From the NCBI RefSeq assembly GCF_964204645.1, contig NC_134026.1:2480001-2544000 (forward strand): a stretch of DNA of 64,000 nt, given 5' to 3'. The notes beneath the pieces were generated by a model. That model was given only the letters and a program-made list of their open reading frames with translations. It did no database searches and had not been told where the DNA came from. Positions 1 to 13,100 of the stretch are shown here, one piece after another. Source of the stretch: Tubulanus polymorphus. Its lineage: Eukaryota > Nemertea > Palaeonemertea > Tubulaniformes > Tubulanidae. The position numbers and the translations under genes were made by a program. The stretch's first letter is position 1. Each line of letters begins with the position of its first letter.

Positions 1-1199
1 CTATTATCTACTATATATTCTACGGTATCAGCCGGTCTAAATGGCCAGGGTGGGAATGTATATCTCTACAAACAGAATATAATATAAATATAAATATAAT
101 ATAAATCATTAAATTGAACTGCTAATGATTAAAATGGTAAAGCACATTAGATAGAAATTCACCTCAATTCCATATAAAGGAGATACAGTGGTTGGAATAT
201 ATGGTATGGTTACGGCGAACTTGGCGCATTGACCTTTCTGAACATTACCGATGACTCGAATGTTTGATGGCGGACCATCTTCAGCGAATAACTGACGAAG
301 TGGTTCTAAAGCTGGTAAGTTCGTATCGCCTTCCCAATACTGGAAATCTGTAAATGCAATGTATATAAAGAATGAAAAAGGGCTCAGAGTCATTTTGTAG
401 TATATAAGATTTGCGCATCAAAACATTTTCTTACTTGATATACAGCCAGTGTAGTTTGAATGGGATGATTTCAAAATGCCGTACATATTCTCAGAAGTGA
501 GGCGATAACCACCAATAAATAACTTTTTAGCCGTTAGAAGAAACGGACCTGATAACAACTGTTTTTTCTCTTCCTTATCATCAACCTAAAGATTAATAAT
601 AAATGATATCGTGATCTATTCGATCAAAGCCAAGAATAAGCAATACTCAATTTATAAATATGAATTGACTATTAATAATTCTGTACTAACAGTAAATGTA
701 ATCCAATTTTTAACTCTGCTGTACGACACTTTATGTCTGTGTCCATCATTGAACGAGCCTTTTACACTCAATCTATCTGTAAATTCAAACGGCAACAAAA
801 TGATAATATGTATGCATACTCATGATTGAAATTGAATATTTTCAGTGTACTTACAGAAGTTTCCAGCTCCAAGAAATATTTTTGCAGAAATACCACCATA
901 ACTATCAATGTATAAAGCTAAATACGTTTTCGCTCGCCTGAAAAAGGTTTAATTTAATCATGTTTAAAACTAACTTATATTCTATAAAACGTATTCAATG
1001 TAAAATGTTCCACACAAAAAATAATCAGCAGATATTACGTACCCATGACCTGAACCTTCCACAACCACGAGATAAGGCTCCATGTAGCCTGATGTTTCCG
1101 AAGAGAAAGCAAACTTCATTGACTCTCCCAAATCATTAGCACCGGTTCGTGGAAGATTTAATGAAACAGTTGAATATCCATCAAACAACGCAGCAGTTT
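1..1199 (-). CDS. axo: Axotactin-like exons 23-28: LamG6 and following segment, to window edge
   Basis: Exons 1,043-1,199; 855-937; 691-776; 435-585; 163-347; 1-65 (incomplete). LamG6 reads FDGYSTVSLNLP, FAFSSETSGY, FNDGHRHKVSYS, KKLFIGGYRL and SNYTGCISS. Exon 691-776 is short; it was found because exon 855-937 and exon 435-585 do not join in phase without it, and it supplies the missing W-H-x-V-like strand. The two leftmost exons encode a segment (EPLRQLFAEDGPPSN, GQCAKFAVTIPYIP) that I do not assign to a domain. No transmembrane helix is visible yet, so secreted versus anchored is open. Confidence 0.82.
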
Positions 1200-4100
1200 C
1201 TAAAATGATAAATCATTGATAATTTTCATCTTTCCCTATGTGAATTCACAGGATCAAGATAAGCTTTATTTAGCAAAATTCTCCCATAAGAATTGCAGTT
1301 CCCAAGTAGTAATTTGATAACTGAATACAGAATGAATTGCCGGGTGCAGATGACTTTGCAAGTCCAAGAGTAGCCTAGCTTCTAAATCTCAATAGAACTG
1401 TTTGTATCGAATTCATCACATACATGCTTTCACTTCTTATCATGAACACACATCAAATAATGTTTTAATTCCGTTATACAGGGGAAAATTACCAACTTGC
1501 AAACTTGACATCAAAAAGATTTTCACATATTCAGTGATTCAAATGGGGAATATTGTGTTAGACATCCACACAAAACAGAAAATTGGTTAGTAACAGCTGA
1601 AAGTCTGATGAACTGGAAAAAAGATTTTTCTAGAAGAAATCAAATCTAAAACAAACATTGTTTGGTCATCTTAGTAGAACTGATTTTCTTCGGAGACAAC
1701 CAAATTTGGATGTAAAACTACTGGAAGGATTCAAGGTTGTTAGGTAAATTACTACAACTTTTCTACAACTGACACCAAATGGGGTGCATTACATACAACA
1801 ATAATACCTAAATCTTCCTCACTGAACATCCTTCCTGTGCCAGTTTTGCAACACTACGGACACCCACTATTCTAGTGCCCTAATGTCTTACCCATTTTTT
1901 AAAAGTAGCAATTCCGATATGATCAATAAGTAGTGATGGCATAGTATAGTGAAACTATGTCAGATTTAAGCTCTTTAATAATCAAGGGGTTGAAACCTTT
2001 TTTCTCAATGCAAAAAATAAATAGCTAGAACTAGAACAATGCCCGACCCCTAAGAGGCTTTTTAATGAATTTATTGACTGGAGATGTTCAGAGGAAAAAA
2101 TTGGTCAACAGAATGTTAGCATGCAGAAATTTCTTACCTCGGAAGACCTTAACTGTTTTTAGGAAAGTTTAGGGAAGAGACGAACGACAAAGTGTTAGAA
2201 CACACATACCCCTTAAACATATCAACTGATTTTACATGCATGTACATGTTTCCTGTCTGAGATTGACTACCAAGAAATTTTCTAAATTAAAAGTTTTGTT
2301 TGACGACAATAACTCAAATTGACTCAACACAGATCTTCCAAAAATGAATACAGACACGTATCAGCAAAATGAGTTGACAATGATATTGTAAAATTCGCAA
2401 AAGATACCAGATATGAACAGGCATCTTTCAATAAGCTATGAATATTTTTGCTGAGCAGAAAATATTATACGGTAACTTAATCTAACATTTCAGAACTACT
2501 GCATTTGACTACTAAATCAATAGTGTATAGTTTCATGTATCTACAGAAATCAGAAATTCTCTTCAATGCGATGATCAAACTATTAGTTAAAAATCGGAAG
2601 CATTAGAAATACATGTATTAGCAGCCAGTAAACAATATGATATATACACAAATTAGAACAACACTATAATAGTTTTGTTATTACGAAAAAGGAAATAATA
2701 TCCACAGGAGTGTTCATTAGGTTTTTTCTGTAGTCGTCTAAGATTTTAAGTGCACCCAATTTTCAATGGTTTTAGGATCACTGTAGGATCAAAAGAATCA
2801 GCACCCTGTGCTGTATGATTTGAAGTGATTTGTGGAAAGGAGTGGCAAATAATTAGATATAATTTCGTTTTATAACTTACCAGCATCACATAATTTGCCA
2901 ATATAACTAGTGCCTGTACAGTTACACTGATAACGTCCTAACCATTTCTCCGTGCACACTGACCCGTGTTTACACGGTTTAAAATCACAACCCGATACAC
3001 AGGTAGGATGTGTCCCTGTATGAAAACAAACGAAAAATACATTAAATTCACTACACTATGACATATATTGTATACAATTCTATTGAAAGAAATCAGACTT
3101 AAGAAACCGCTAAAATAGACAATACTAATTCCCATATGTTGGAAACTTAAATCGTACTTACCATTCTTTGGGTGTGCTTTCGATGATAGGTTAAATACTT
3201 GACTGCCGAGTTTAAAACCTCGGATACATCCGATAAACTGAGGAATACTCGTTAAATATGTCTTCGGGACTCCACCCAGATAGACGCGAAACCCGGGTTT
3301 AAACGGCTCTGATGTCCTCGGTGGAATCACCGTTTCTGAAAAGAAAGAGAAAATGTTGCGTTGTATATTTTCTAGTAACCTTTTGTCGATTCTTGCACAA
3401 GTTCTTATTGAAATTTACCTTCATGTATGAATGGTTTACTGGAGTAAGCGATTAATCTCAGTCTTCTAACTCCCATTTCTAATCGATAACTATTCGCGTA
3501 TATATCTAACCAATCCCAGTGCTGGGTTATCACGAGCTGCTTCCAGGTCCCGTCATCTAAACCTAATCGAGATGAAAATCAGTATCAGTTTATATTTCTT
3601 AGCAGCCTATACTTCTTTTCGGATGAAGGATTTACATACCCATGATAGGAATGTTCTTTTCATGAATTCGTATTCCCACATTATACGTATACCGCAGTGT
3701 CGTCCCTCGAATTATTGTCAACTGCATGAAATTGTTTAATTCGTCATGGGCATAAAATAGAAGACCGTTTTTATGATATGTTCGGAAGCTGATCGTGATA
3801 TCTTTCTGAATCAGTTTGTTATACATCTGATCAAACTCATAAGCCAGATATGCTCCTTGCTTTAAGAATGTCACCATATCTTGGTCAATATCTGGAAGAC
3901 GAACCATTTATATCCATGAATATTTCTATTAATACCCATATCAAAAGGCATTACATTGTTAGTACTATGTTTATACTGGATCCCTTCTTATTCTTAGGCA
4001 CAATCTATAGTGTGTCAGTCAATTCCAACATTTCTAATTTTCACCCATCAATAAACTTACTTGTTTCACATTTTTCACCATAATGTGAAGCTGGTTTGGC

Positions 4101-7100
4101 ACATATACATTTGAACGAGTTCCAATATTCGACACAACGTCCTCCATATTTACAAGGGTTTGGTTTACACCACGGATAACAACCTTTACCAACACCAGTG
4201 GAACTACAAAAATATTTCAAGGTAATCATATTCTACTTCAATAAGAGCAACAGCATAGAATTAGCTAACATAAGTTATGTTCAAACTATTCATGCTCTGT
4301 GGTCAGATCATCCTCCCCCGGCAGGGATTCGAACCTGATGGCATCGAGATTGCCACAGCACGAAACCCTGCCATAATCGACCGTGTGCGCAGATACATGC
4401 GCAGTTCAGATGATGTGATTTTTAGCCAATCAGAAATCCCGTTTTATTTTATCCCGGGTTTTCCCATTTATAGCTCTTCCTTGAAATTTGCCTCAACGAT
4501 TATACAACGAGCAATCTGATTGGTGCCGCCAGTTTTCGTTCGGAAAGCTGCGCATGTACCTGCGCACCCGGTCTACTGATGCAGGGGTTCGTGCCGTGGC
4601 TGAGTGTAGCGATGCCATCAGGTTCGAGTCCCAGCAGAGGGAGGATGTGGTCAGATAGGATGTAACTTACTTTATTGTAACATATTCAGATAATGGCGCT
4701 TCTACACCATTATACTCAAACGTTCTAAAACAACCCTCAAAACTTGGATCTCTGAAATAGAAATGAGTTGTCATTAGAAAGATAAATATAAGTCACTCTT
4801 TACTATAGATTCTTTCATTTCATAAAAAACTTACTCCCTAGATCCACCTAAAGTCATCTTCGTTTTATATTTGACCATCTTCTCATCTTTGACTAGATCT
4901 CGCAGTTCCGATTGTAAACCAAATACAGCGCGTAGCTGGAACTGATCATACTGCAACGCCACCTGATGCCAAACTTCATCATTCAAAGACTGATGAGATT
5001 TTAGGAAGATTTGGTGTCTCTTAGCAGACGTGGTGAAGTTAAACAATACGGTAGTTTCTGCAAATTTAGAAACATTTATAGAAAGCTTTATTCAGTAAAT
5101 CGAAATGTATTCATTAAGAGCGCTTTGTGGTAAAAACATACCATTGAAGACTTTGATAGTTAAATCATCTTTTCCTTGTCTTTGTTTGACTAAGGTACAG
5201 TGCGTTTTAGTTGTGCGAAACCAGAAAGACAGATCACCTCTCGACCAACCAGGAATTACCAGAAAAGTAGAATCTTTTCCGAAAGCCACTTCATTTTTGT
5301 CATTTTTCGCTGAATTTGGATATAAAAACTTGTGCAAAGTGACATGTTCATGTTCATGACAATAGAATTTCTATTTCATTAAAATAAGAAACTGGTATCT
5401 GCACTTACAAGTTCCATAACACTTTAAAGGACCCAATGTAACATCAGCAACACCAGGCCCGTCCTGTATGAAAATCATTTCTGTCACTGGAACTTGGGAC
5501 TTGTCTTTAAACGTACCAAAATCGGTCATCCACTTTCTATAACCTATTAAACACATCAGAAAATCCATTAAAATTATTTTCATCACACCCAAAAAAATAT
5601 ACTTCATTGTTATATGAAAATGCAGCTAACCCGCATCACAACTGCAAGTATGACCATGCACACAGCTGTAGTTACTATGACAGCCACACTGTCCATTATT
5701 CTTAGCACCGAGTGCGCTGTACATGTTACCAGAAGCCGATACCATCCACGTCATATGACCAAGCCTAGAAAAAAAGTGATAACTTATTAGACTTCAGGAA
5801 GCCAGATTTACTGTAGTTAGATATCAATTACAATATGCAATCTTCTTTTAATTACCTGATTGGTGCTTTCCAGCATTTGTACGTTATATTTTGCTCACAG
5901 CCTTTTGACGAATTCGATAACATATTCAACATCTCCAAATCCATATCCCTGAAGTCACAAGAGTTTATATCAACTGATTTACTTCATATGAAGGAATAAC
6001 ATTAATTGTGAGGAATCAAAAAGAGCATTTTCTGTAATACATTACCTGTAATCTATAATTTTCTTAATGTTAGGTAATTTTGGACTGCGGACTGTGGTAC
6101 GTTTATAAAGATTATGATCCACGGATGTCATTGCGTACGATCCAAATTTCCCTCTTGTCACACCCATCTCGCATTGCACATAGCTTGGTTTAAGTGGACC
6201 ATTTCCATCCAAATCTATTCGCCTGATACTACTCGTTCTCATACCCGACAAGTAATACTCCTCGCAAGATTTCATGTATTTTGCTAAAATGTAAGATGAT
6301 TGAATTCAAATAATTCGCTTAACAGTTATCAATAATGCAAAGCTTAAACAGTCATCAATGCAAAGCTATGTAGTTCACAAATTGTATTGTACTGGTGAAT
6401 TGTTATACGCTCATGTGTTTGAAATAACTTACAAAAGTGACAAGCTGTTCCTTCATAACCAGTATCACCGCAGTCACAATGTATTTCATACCAGTCTGAT
6501 AAACAAGTCGAACCGTGTTGACATTGACTAGAATGTTCACAATAATCCCGCAAGTTACAATTATCTAATATCACATCTTTTACTGATGTATGCACAATCT
6601 CACGCATTTCTAACAGTTTTCCATCAAGTTTGATGCCACGAATACAACCAACAAATGATGCTGAAACATAAGCAATTTGAATAGCGTTCATTCGTTTTTC
6701 AGAATAATGTTTATATCTTCTCTAGATCATCTTGTGACCAACATAGAATAGAAATCTTACTTTTATTTCCATCTGGGTCTGACCCGAGATAGAATTCGCC
6801 TTCAGTTTCAAGTAGAATGAAATCGTTTAGATTTCGACGTTCTGGAGTGTAGTCGACTTCCACAGCTAAGTGTCTACAAAACAGTAGAATATTGACAAGC
6901 TGTTCAATGTAAGCAAAAACGTGGTTTAGCTTTTAAGGTACATACATGAAGAAGTAAAAAGAATTTCGAATCGTAGTTACATAACACTTCAGTCTCTTAG
7001 ATTATAATGAAATATGAGAAATCGTAAACAGCTCATTTTCAAGTGACATTTTTGTCTGGTTTAACCAGTGTTTGTTCAGTAATTGAACAAAAAGTTAAGA

Positions 7101-10100
7101 CTCTCAACTCAAACAGGAATTCAATGGATGCACATCATATACAATTATATTTAAAAAATCCCAACCATTCAATCATTGCCGAAAGTCTGAGTAAGTATTC
7201 TTAAGTCTAGATTAGAAGTTCTTAGTGTCCCAGGGAAATTATATGGACATTAGTTCTCAAATAACAGATCTTGTTTTTTGCCTCAATCAAGAGATGTTTT
7301 GATTCTTACACTGATGAGAAATCCAGTTTAACTCGGTGCCATTTGTTATCTGAAACATTCTTAGAACTAGAAACCGTTTGACTGATGATTCCGTCCGTTT
7401 TATAAGGCACAACCTGTACCAAAATACGTCCTTTCGATAAAACAATCTGAAATTAAAAATTCACGTGTTTAAACCATTTCGTAAACCATTTCAGGCTTTT
7501 GAAATGAACGGTTTGCATAAGAACAAGTCAAGTTACCTCAACATATCCGTGATGTCTGCGATTTCCGATTATCTTAGACATAAGAAGAAGACCGTTCCGT
7601 CGAATGGTACGAAACTGAAATTCCACTATCAGGCCGTGAAGCATTGCTGTTGGTAAGGTCATTATCGCCCCTTGTTGAGTGAATGATGCCGATATTTCAT
7701 CAGGGGTAGAGCAGTATCTTTTTATTGCTTTTCCGTGATATTGAGCCATTTTTCGACGCAGAATCAATTCTTCTAGTACAGACTGATGATTGAAGTAAAT
7801 ATTTCTCAGGCAGCCGACGAAATTCAGACGAGTTTTGAGGCCTGCTGAAATGATTCGATTCTAAACAATGGAGCAATTTGTATGAAGCAAGTGCTATATT
7901 TTCATATTACAAGCAGCAATTAGCATAATATATAAGGGAATATTATCGTCATTTGAGATGACTTTTAAATGATAGAGCGAAGTTAGAGACACAGATTGAT
8001 ATTCAATTTACATAAAGACAGTTTAAAAACAAATTATACATTCGAAATACATGGAATTTATTGCAGATCCTTAAATTTCACAAACGTAACAGGAAATTTC
8101 CATTCAAGTAACACGAGATTAAAGCAGTTAAAGTATAGTCCATAACCAAGTGAGAACCACTTCTCATTAACCATAATGACCAACCCAACCATGAAAGAAG
8201 AAAATACACCAAAAAGTTTCAAAATATTCAAAACACCAAAATCAGTTTGAAAGTATGATAGTCATACTTGCAATCTTCTCATTTAAATATCCATCTGCTT
8301 GAATGAATGAAGCGTTTAATGAAAACAAATACCTCACAATTAACATAATTAACGAACGTGTAAGCTACCGAAGCCTTTAATCTAAACATTTATTTATTCA
8401 TGAAAGCATCCGACATTGTGTTTAAAGCCAACAGGTGAATTACCTACCTCGAAATAATCGAAACAGCGATATAAGTTAGCGACTTCTAGTAAATACTAAC
8501 CTGGCTCTGGATGAGGTTTGCGTAGTCGGTCTCCACCACCGATGTAAATGATTGGGTTTAAATAAAGGTGTCTGTAACGTCCGGTGGAGATCATACGATT
8601 TCTCTTATCATCCAATATAGCATCGACAGTCTTATCATTGTGAACTATGGTCAAATTATGCCATCTGAAAAATGAGATTTACAAAATCTTAAAGGATAGA
8701 AAAACAGAGTTCGAGAACAAAGCTATTGCCGACAATCATTTCCTTCATGTAGCACAATAAACTCAGCTTTTACAAGAACAACGAAATCAATCAGTCGATC
8801 TGTTAAAGTAACACAAGGCGCAATTTGATATTTCTAGGAATTCAGTAAATTTCACTTACTGATTATTATCGACATTCATCCCCATTTTGGTCGAAACTTC
8901 TTTATCAGCGAACGCGACGGAAACGTGCACCTGACCGTCCTGAATCGATAACGCGATATGGTTGTGTATGGGATAAGAGTCGCCGGCGTAGAATAGGACT
9001 CCGTTCGGATGTCGCGTGCGGAACTGCATCGTGATTCTCGTCTGCGGAGAATGAGCTTGTTCGTGCGAGGCGTAAATATCGTACGATATCCAATCATAAC
9101 CTTGCAGAGTTATAGTCGTCGCTCCTATAGAAATAATACAGAAATCATCAGAACCAATTCCTCAGCTTTCGGTAAATACCGTACTTAATTATCTGAGCAC
9201 CCCTTCTTATCACTATAATGAATATTTACCAGCTTTTTCGCAGCGGTTTCCTTCTCTGTCCGTACCCAAACAATCGCAGAAGAATCGAGTGTATTCATTA
9301 ATGCACTGACCTCCGGCTAGACAAGGATTATGACGACATTGACTTATACACCCAGACTGAACCCCTGAAATGTTAAAGCTTCTATTTCTTAAAAAAGACT
9401 TTTAAAAGACTTAAGAAACACCGCAGTAAGAGATTGCAAGAAATATTGTAGTTTTTTAGGATGGAACACTTCCTTACAAATTTGATAGGAAACACAACAG
9501 GGCGGGGCCAGTAAAGACTAATCCCACCAGTGCAACTCTGCTCAAAATATATACTATCAAAAGGACTCAATTATCTTAAGGATGCAACCGTTATTATCAA
9601 TATATAATCAATTACTAATAGTGGCATCATTAGAGTTGGCAAACATGGAGCTTACTAGAGTGGGCAAACATGGATCTTACTAGAGTGGGCAAACATGGAG
9701 CTCACTGAAAGATTTTCTATCATGTTTCAGCAGCTGAGATATTAGCGATGGTCAATAAATGCAGTTACCTTTTTTCGAACGATATGGTATAACCTGAATA
9801 GATTCGATATTCATTCCGAATTTGATGTTGTCAAGACAACCGACTAGCGTTTTCGTCGTGAGAAGAGGCCTCGGGCGTTCGGATACTGAAAAAATAAAAA
9901 ACAAATCCGCCGTAAATGATACAGATAACGGAGAGGCGAGCGCCGGGTTCGATTGTTTCCTTAATGGCTCAAATGAGGCACTTAAGAATATATTATCAGA
10001 AACAATGTTAATGACCCCAAAATAACACACAGGTTTCACTGCGTTGGAGTTGTTTTCATTGAACCTTTTCCCACAGACCCAATATACCTATGATTACATA

Positions 10101-13100
10101 TATACTGCTTATTATCATGTCAATCAGACACACGTAAAAATAAACTACAGTGCACATGACATAATAATAATTATTCACATATTATTTTGGTTAGTAAAAA
10201 GCTTTAGTCACCAAAACCTGCATGTTGGTAGATTGCTTTCAAAACATGAATTTCATAAGTCCGTCACCCATATATTTCCTTTTTATATAATCATTAGTGC
10301 TGGTTTATTAGGTACATTTTGGCAGTCGTTGCATATTTTCAGTCCGATCATTTCACTCAGTAGAGTTTGAATCATCGGAAATAAACTTATTTCAATTGTG
10401 GAGTCTCAAAATTCACACCGACAACTGTCACCGTGGAATTGGGTCCAATAGCTTTTTTGAAATCACAATATAACAGACCATGGAGTCAGCATGAAACCCA
10501 CCATGTGCAATATCTTAAAATTGTTGAAGGTAATTTTTGATATTTTCAAAACCGTGGATGGATTTGGTATTCGAGTTTTCATCATCAAACTGCGTTGCTA
10601 ATCCAGGCTATTTTGGAATTTTTTCCGTTATCACGCTATTACATTAATGGCAATTCCCGCAGCAAAGCCTAACATACATCCCCATATTTCTATTGGTTGA
10701 GGCCACTTTAATTTCCCGCGAGGAAGAAAACATTAGATAACTTCATATTCAAAAAGACACACAAGGGACATGTCTTCATAAACTGCACATATTTAACTAT
10801 AGATCATTTTCATTTACATAACAACCTAATTACATGCAATATACTCAGAAATAGTTTTTGATAGAGCTTTCTATATACAAAAGCAGTGGTTGTTCAATAC
10901 AGTTAGATTAATACTTTATTTCATAAACGCGAAGCAGGTTTTTATTATGGCTTTTTTTCAATGTATATATTTGAGCTCATATTGAAAATGTTACATTATC
11001 GAAGCCATTTAGATAATGAAGCTAGGTCGATCCGGTGAGTTGTTGCTAAGCGAGATGCAAAGTTATGAATTTTTTTTTAAATTTCACTGCAATTTTTAAG
11101 GTTTGAGTCTGGTCGCTGAAAGCTATGAATATATTTTCTTTAACAAAAAAAATCGATTGATTTGTTGATACAGACATAGACAGCAGCCGTGACAGATTTG
11201 TTCACAATAGTGGTTTGGATCTATAGCCGCATTACCCTCGGCAGAATTGATCGTAAAAAACATCATTAAAATAAACCACATTTCTGCGTAAATCATCCAC
11301 GTGATATTAACGTGGACAGGATTTTGAAAAACGGTCGAATTGATGCGCAGAATAGCGAAAATGTTAGGTGCATTTCTTTTCCAGCAACCAGACCCAAAAA
11401 GCGAGCGAGCTTGCTGCTTTATCAAATATTACATACCATTGTAGACAACGTTTGGATCAAAATCTAAACAAAAGCATCATAAGAAAAAACTAGAAATCAG
11501 TAATCGAAAACAGATATATACGGCCGGATTCTGAGATTAAACATGCATTCAACTGATTACGGCAGTTTTCAGTTTTTCGAAGCAACACACAAGTCAGTTA
11601 CTGAATTTGCGCGTTATTCATGAAATGATTAAGTATAGCTACAAAAATATCATGAATCGTATGCGATAAAATGTATGAAACAATCATTAAAATATACAAA
11701 ATCTTAGAAATTTAATTGGCTGCAAAATAAGCACATAGAAACCTCTCCAAAAAAAAGACAAAAATAAGTATTAGATGAATAGAGTTCAAAGCATGATCCA
11801 ATAACTAAACTGATGAGGGTAACCCTTTTCTAACCCACCCACGCTCACGTCTCCTTTACTTTAGCACTGAACAGACTTGGCACATGTTACTAGGACTGGT
11901 GTCAAAATGTCATATTCAAATTGCGAAATGTTTTCGTAAGTAAATAATAAGAAATGTTTGTCAGATCGGGTATATTTGAACAGTGTCGGTTAACGACACG
12001 TTTAGTTCACGTTACAAATGTCCAAATCCTGCAAAACAAATATCATAATATTTGCTTTAATAGCACAAAAATGGATAACTTTCAGTCATGTCCTAAAAGC
12101 TTTGTCGACTTTGATTGATGAAATACCTATACCGTTAGGATATAAACATTTTGCATTTCTTTGCTTTTACTCAAAAAAAGTTTCAGTTGAATTTGTTGAA
12201 ATATCAGTGTTACGTGCCCTCATCAGCTCGTTATTGATATTAGACTTAAAACACCATTTTCAATTCCTAAAACCGAGAAAGATCGCTGTTTGTAACTGTT
12301 TGATTAGTAATGGTGTACTAATTGTGACTGTGTGTACGCTGGTTTAAATATGGGATTCTAAACTATTTCATTATTGTTAATCATGCAAACAAACGTTTAC
12401 AATTTGACGACTAATTTCTGTTATTCATGGTGAATGTTCTAAGCATGCTATCTCGAGGTTTCATTCAAGTTTTATCGATATGGAATTTCACAATTTTGCA
12501 GTTATCCAAATATCATATAATAATCTATTCTATATGTAGATACTTAGATAATCTTTTTAATGAAATCCTAAAAAATACAATTCTAAGGATGGTTTTGCGG
12601 TGCATGAAATTTCTGAAATTTGCGGGGGTGCGCAACTACGAGAAAGGAGGAAAAAATCACGAGAACGAAAATTTGGTCGAGGATTTTCAGCGTGAGATAC
12701 GAACATATGACACAAATCAATTAGAATTCAATTAACCAATTATGATGAATATAGCAGTAGAATATTAATATTGATAGCGATATTTGATGATTTAAACGAA
12801 ATACACCCTCGCACAAAATTGAAGGCATTTAGGAAAAGATGATGATAATATACACGAATAACGCATGCTACAAAGTTTTTGACTACTACGAATGTTGATA
12901 ATACACACTTTCTTTGTCAATAATAGCCAGCTCTTCTTCTGTAATATGTAAAACAATACCAAAAGATATACATATATAATGATGATGATGATGATGATAA
13001 TAATAATGATAACAAAATGTCAGCCAAAATTCCTATCAATTTAGCCGTGAAAATTTCAAAATGCTGTCAGCGAGCTAAATGCATATTGTGTGATGAATTA

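Noticed and set aside
4277-4519. 80-codon plus-strand ORF
   Set aside because: Lies within the inverted-repeat element and has no transposase-like features.
4590-4640. Possible tRNA gene (A- and B-box-like motifs)
   Set aside because: Spacing between the boxes is too short and no acceptor or anticodon stem can be formed. The sequence is the arm of an inverted-repeat element.
8876-9097. Arg-rich minus-strand ORFs in other frames
   Set aside because: Out-of-frame shadows of the LamG2 exon.
10044-10370. 108-codon plus-strand ORF
   Set aside because: In an intron of the minus-strand gene, AT-rich composition, no domain or splice context.
11123-11425. 100-codon minus-strand ORF considered as an extra axotactin exon
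   Set aside because: The exons on either side already join in phase to complete LamG1, and this ORF has no LamG or EGF pattern.
12018-12347. 109-codon plus-strand ORF
   Set aside because: Random-looking hydrophobic sequence in a long intron with no supporting motif.
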